DNA of 64,000 bases, taken from positions 47,725 through 111,724 of the forward strand of contig DXEG01000060.1 in assembly GCA_019115125.1 (NCBI GenBank). The letters run 5' to 3'. This DNA is from Candidatus Blautia faecipullorum (GTDB lineage: Bacteria; Bacillota; Clostridia; Lachnospirales; Lachnospiraceae). Shown here in pieces: positions 62,741 to 64,000 of the stretch. The translations under genes and the position numbers were made by a program. The notes below the pieces were generated by a model, which did no database searches, was not told the DNA's origin, and saw only the letters and a program-made list of their open reading frames with translations. Each line of letters opens with the position of its first letter. Within the stretch, counting starts at the first letter, position 1.

Positions 62741-63766
62741 ATGTTATATTTTGAAAACGATTATTCAGAGGGCGCCCATGAAAAAATTCTTCAGCGTCTG
62801 ACTGATACCAACATGGAACATTTATCCGGCTACGGCGCGGACCCTTATTGTTCCTCCGCAAAAGATAAAATACGTTCTGCCTGCCAGTGTCCGGACGCGG
62901 ATATTTATTTTCTATCAGGCGGTACACAAACGAACCAGATCGTCATCTGCAGTATGCTCAGACAGTATGAAGGCGTACTCTCTGCCTCTACCGGACATAT
63001 CGGCGTCCATGAAGCCGGAGCCATAGAATATACAGGACATAAGGTTTTGGAGCTTCCCCAGAAGGACGGAAAAATAACCGCCTCCGCCCTCTCTTCTTAT
63101 CTTGAAAATTTTTATGGCGACGCCAATCATGAGCACATGGTTTTTCCGGGAATGGTTTATATTTCTCACCCTACAGAATACGGCACGCTCTATTCAAAAG
63201 AAGAATTGGAATCGGTTTCTCAGGTATGCCGGGAATACCACATTCCTCTCTATATGGACGGCGCGCGGCTGATCACTGGTCTTGCCTGCCCGGAAAAAGA
63301 TCTTACCTTACCAGATATCGCCCGTTTATGCGACGTCTTTTATATCGGCGGTACGAAGGCCGGCACCCTCTGCGGAGAGGCCGTCGTCTTCACAAAACAG
63401 AATACTCCCGCGCACTTCATGACCACCGTAAAGCAGCACGGAGCTTTACTGGCAAAGGGACGGCTTCTGGGAATCCAGTTTGATACTTTATTTACGGATC
63501 AGCTTTATCAGGAAATTGGAAAAGCAGCCATAGAAACCGCTTCCATTCTGAAAAAAGGCTTTCAGGAAAAGGGTTATCAACTATATAACGACTCCCCTAC
63601 AAACCAGATTTTTGTAATTCTGGATGATGAAAAAATGGAAAAGCTGAAAAAAAATGTCGTTTTCAGCTTTTGGGAAAAGCCTGATAATACACATACAATC
63701 GTAAGATTTGCTACAAGCTGGGCGACGAAAAAAGACGAAATCAAACAACTTCTTTCCCTGTTATAG
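62741..63766 (+). CDS. ltaE: Low-specificity L-threonine aldolase
   Basis: The 341-aa protein is a PLP fold-type I beta-eliminating lyase: ENDYSEGAHEKILQRLTDTN at the start, LSGGTQTNQIVICSML, the HIGVHEAGAIEYTGHKVLEL segment with the ring-stacking His, HPTEYGTLYS, MDGARL with the PLP-binding Asp, and the Schiff-base Lys in YIGGTKAGTLCG. It cleaves L-threonine or L-allo-threonine to glycine and acetaldehyde. ATG at 62741 lies six bases after GAGG; ATG at 62738 is also possible. It stands alone. Confidence 0.9.
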   Translation: MLYFENDYSEGAHEKILQRLTDTNMEHLSGYGADPYCSSAKDKIRSACQCPDADIYFLSGGTQTNQIVICSMLRQYEGVLSASTGHIGVHEAGAIEYTGHKVLELPQKDGKITASALSSYLENFYGDANHEHMVFPGMVYISHPTEYGTLYSKEELESVSQVCREYHIPLYMDGARLITGLACPEKDLTLPDIARLCDVFYIGGTKAGTLCGEAVVFTKQNTPAHFMTTVKQHGALLAKGRLLGIQFDTLFTDQLYQEIGKAAIETASILKKGFQEKGYQLYNDSPTNQIFVILDDEKMEKLKKNVVFSFWEKPDNTHTIVRFATSWATKKDEIKQLLSLL

Positions 63767-64000
63767 CATTGTAAAAAAGATAATTTTAGCGTATAATAAA
63801 GTCAGCGCTGAAAACGTGATATTTTTAATTTGTGGGAATATATTATATTTTTGATAAAATATCATGACCAGAGCCGGAAGGTCAGAAATCCGATTCAGGG
63901 CTTGCCCGCAGAAGGATTTTTTGTCTTAGTATACGCCAAAAAACAAGTAAACAGCTACTAAAAACGCTTCGGTCTAAAAGTGGTCATAATGTCTTTCAGC
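63767..64000. other. Intergenic end of window
   Basis: No supported gene. A weak hairpin with a T-run (about 63886-63923, AAATCC pairing with GGATTT) could be a terminator downstream of ltaE. Confidence 0.3.

Overview
The window looks like chromosome from a gut-type Lachnospiraceae (Clostridia). The best evidence is the block ParA - ParB - DUF4446 - SerS - DUF3881 (52.8-57.3 kb), an arrangement typical of that family close to the replication origin, with three exact parS palindromes beside it. Supporting signs are strong AGGAGG-type ribosome binding sites, a YesMN/LplB-type sugar locus and GH94 cellobiose phosphorylase. All family assignments come from reading the sequence; no database search was possible.

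0-4.4 kb: small accessory genes. A NADAR-type antitoxin runs off the left edge (its DarT1 toxin would lie outside). A decayed phd/PIN toxin-antitoxin remnant, a HIRAN protein, a WYL regulator, an Imm5-like protein and an HxlR regulator follow. 4.5-9.5 kb: a leftward five-gene surface-protein operon led by an 811-aa Cys/His-rich parallel-repeat protein, with a poly-G/terminator-like leader. It is divergent from a LytTR regulator with an NTF2-like front half.

10-21 kb: accessory and AT-rich stretches. These hold an AAA_14/DUF4143 ATPase, a drug-response cluster (TipAS-type MerR with frameshift, CatA-like acetyltransferase, PadR, MATE pump with operator dyads in its promoter), a CatB/Vat-like acetyltransferase paired with a choloylglycine-hydrolase-family enzyme, a well-formed type I toxin-antitoxin locus, a frameshifted AlbA_2 protein, and a wrecked integrase module (excisionase, HTH fragment, integrase with an inverted internal piece).

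21-41.5 kb: a carbohydrate locus. GH3 beta-glucosidase, GH31 alpha-xylosidase (YicI-like), the YesM/YesN two-component pair, an MFS permease, an esterase, a GH42 beta-galactosidase broken by an internal inversion, a lipoprotein plus two permeases (ABC importer), YesL (DUF624) and GH94 cellobiose phosphorylase. Together they would sense, import and split short plant oligosaccharides with beta-glucose and alpha-xylose linkages. The exact glycan is an inference.

38.7-43.8 kb: interspersed gene remains: a GH43 tail, a BKACE/LeuC chimera, ThyX with an in-frame TGA, a fused dUTPase and DUF4869 with an in-frame TAG. 44-52.6 kb: tRNA-Arg(CCT), a vWA protein and, convergent to it, an operon of one unknown protein and three related membrane Ser/Thr kinases. 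One of these is a pseudokinase whose ectodomain combines those of the other two. This is the best candidate here for an undescribed system.

52.6-64 kb: the origin-proximal partition block, a 1.9 kb repeat-rich intergenic region with parS sites, a YczE-like membrane protein, a small unknown, a MerR-like regulator, a bacterial GPP34 protein and threonine aldolase. Two copies of a conserved box followed by a terminator-like hairpin (52.6 and 60.0 kb) may be a small RNA family.
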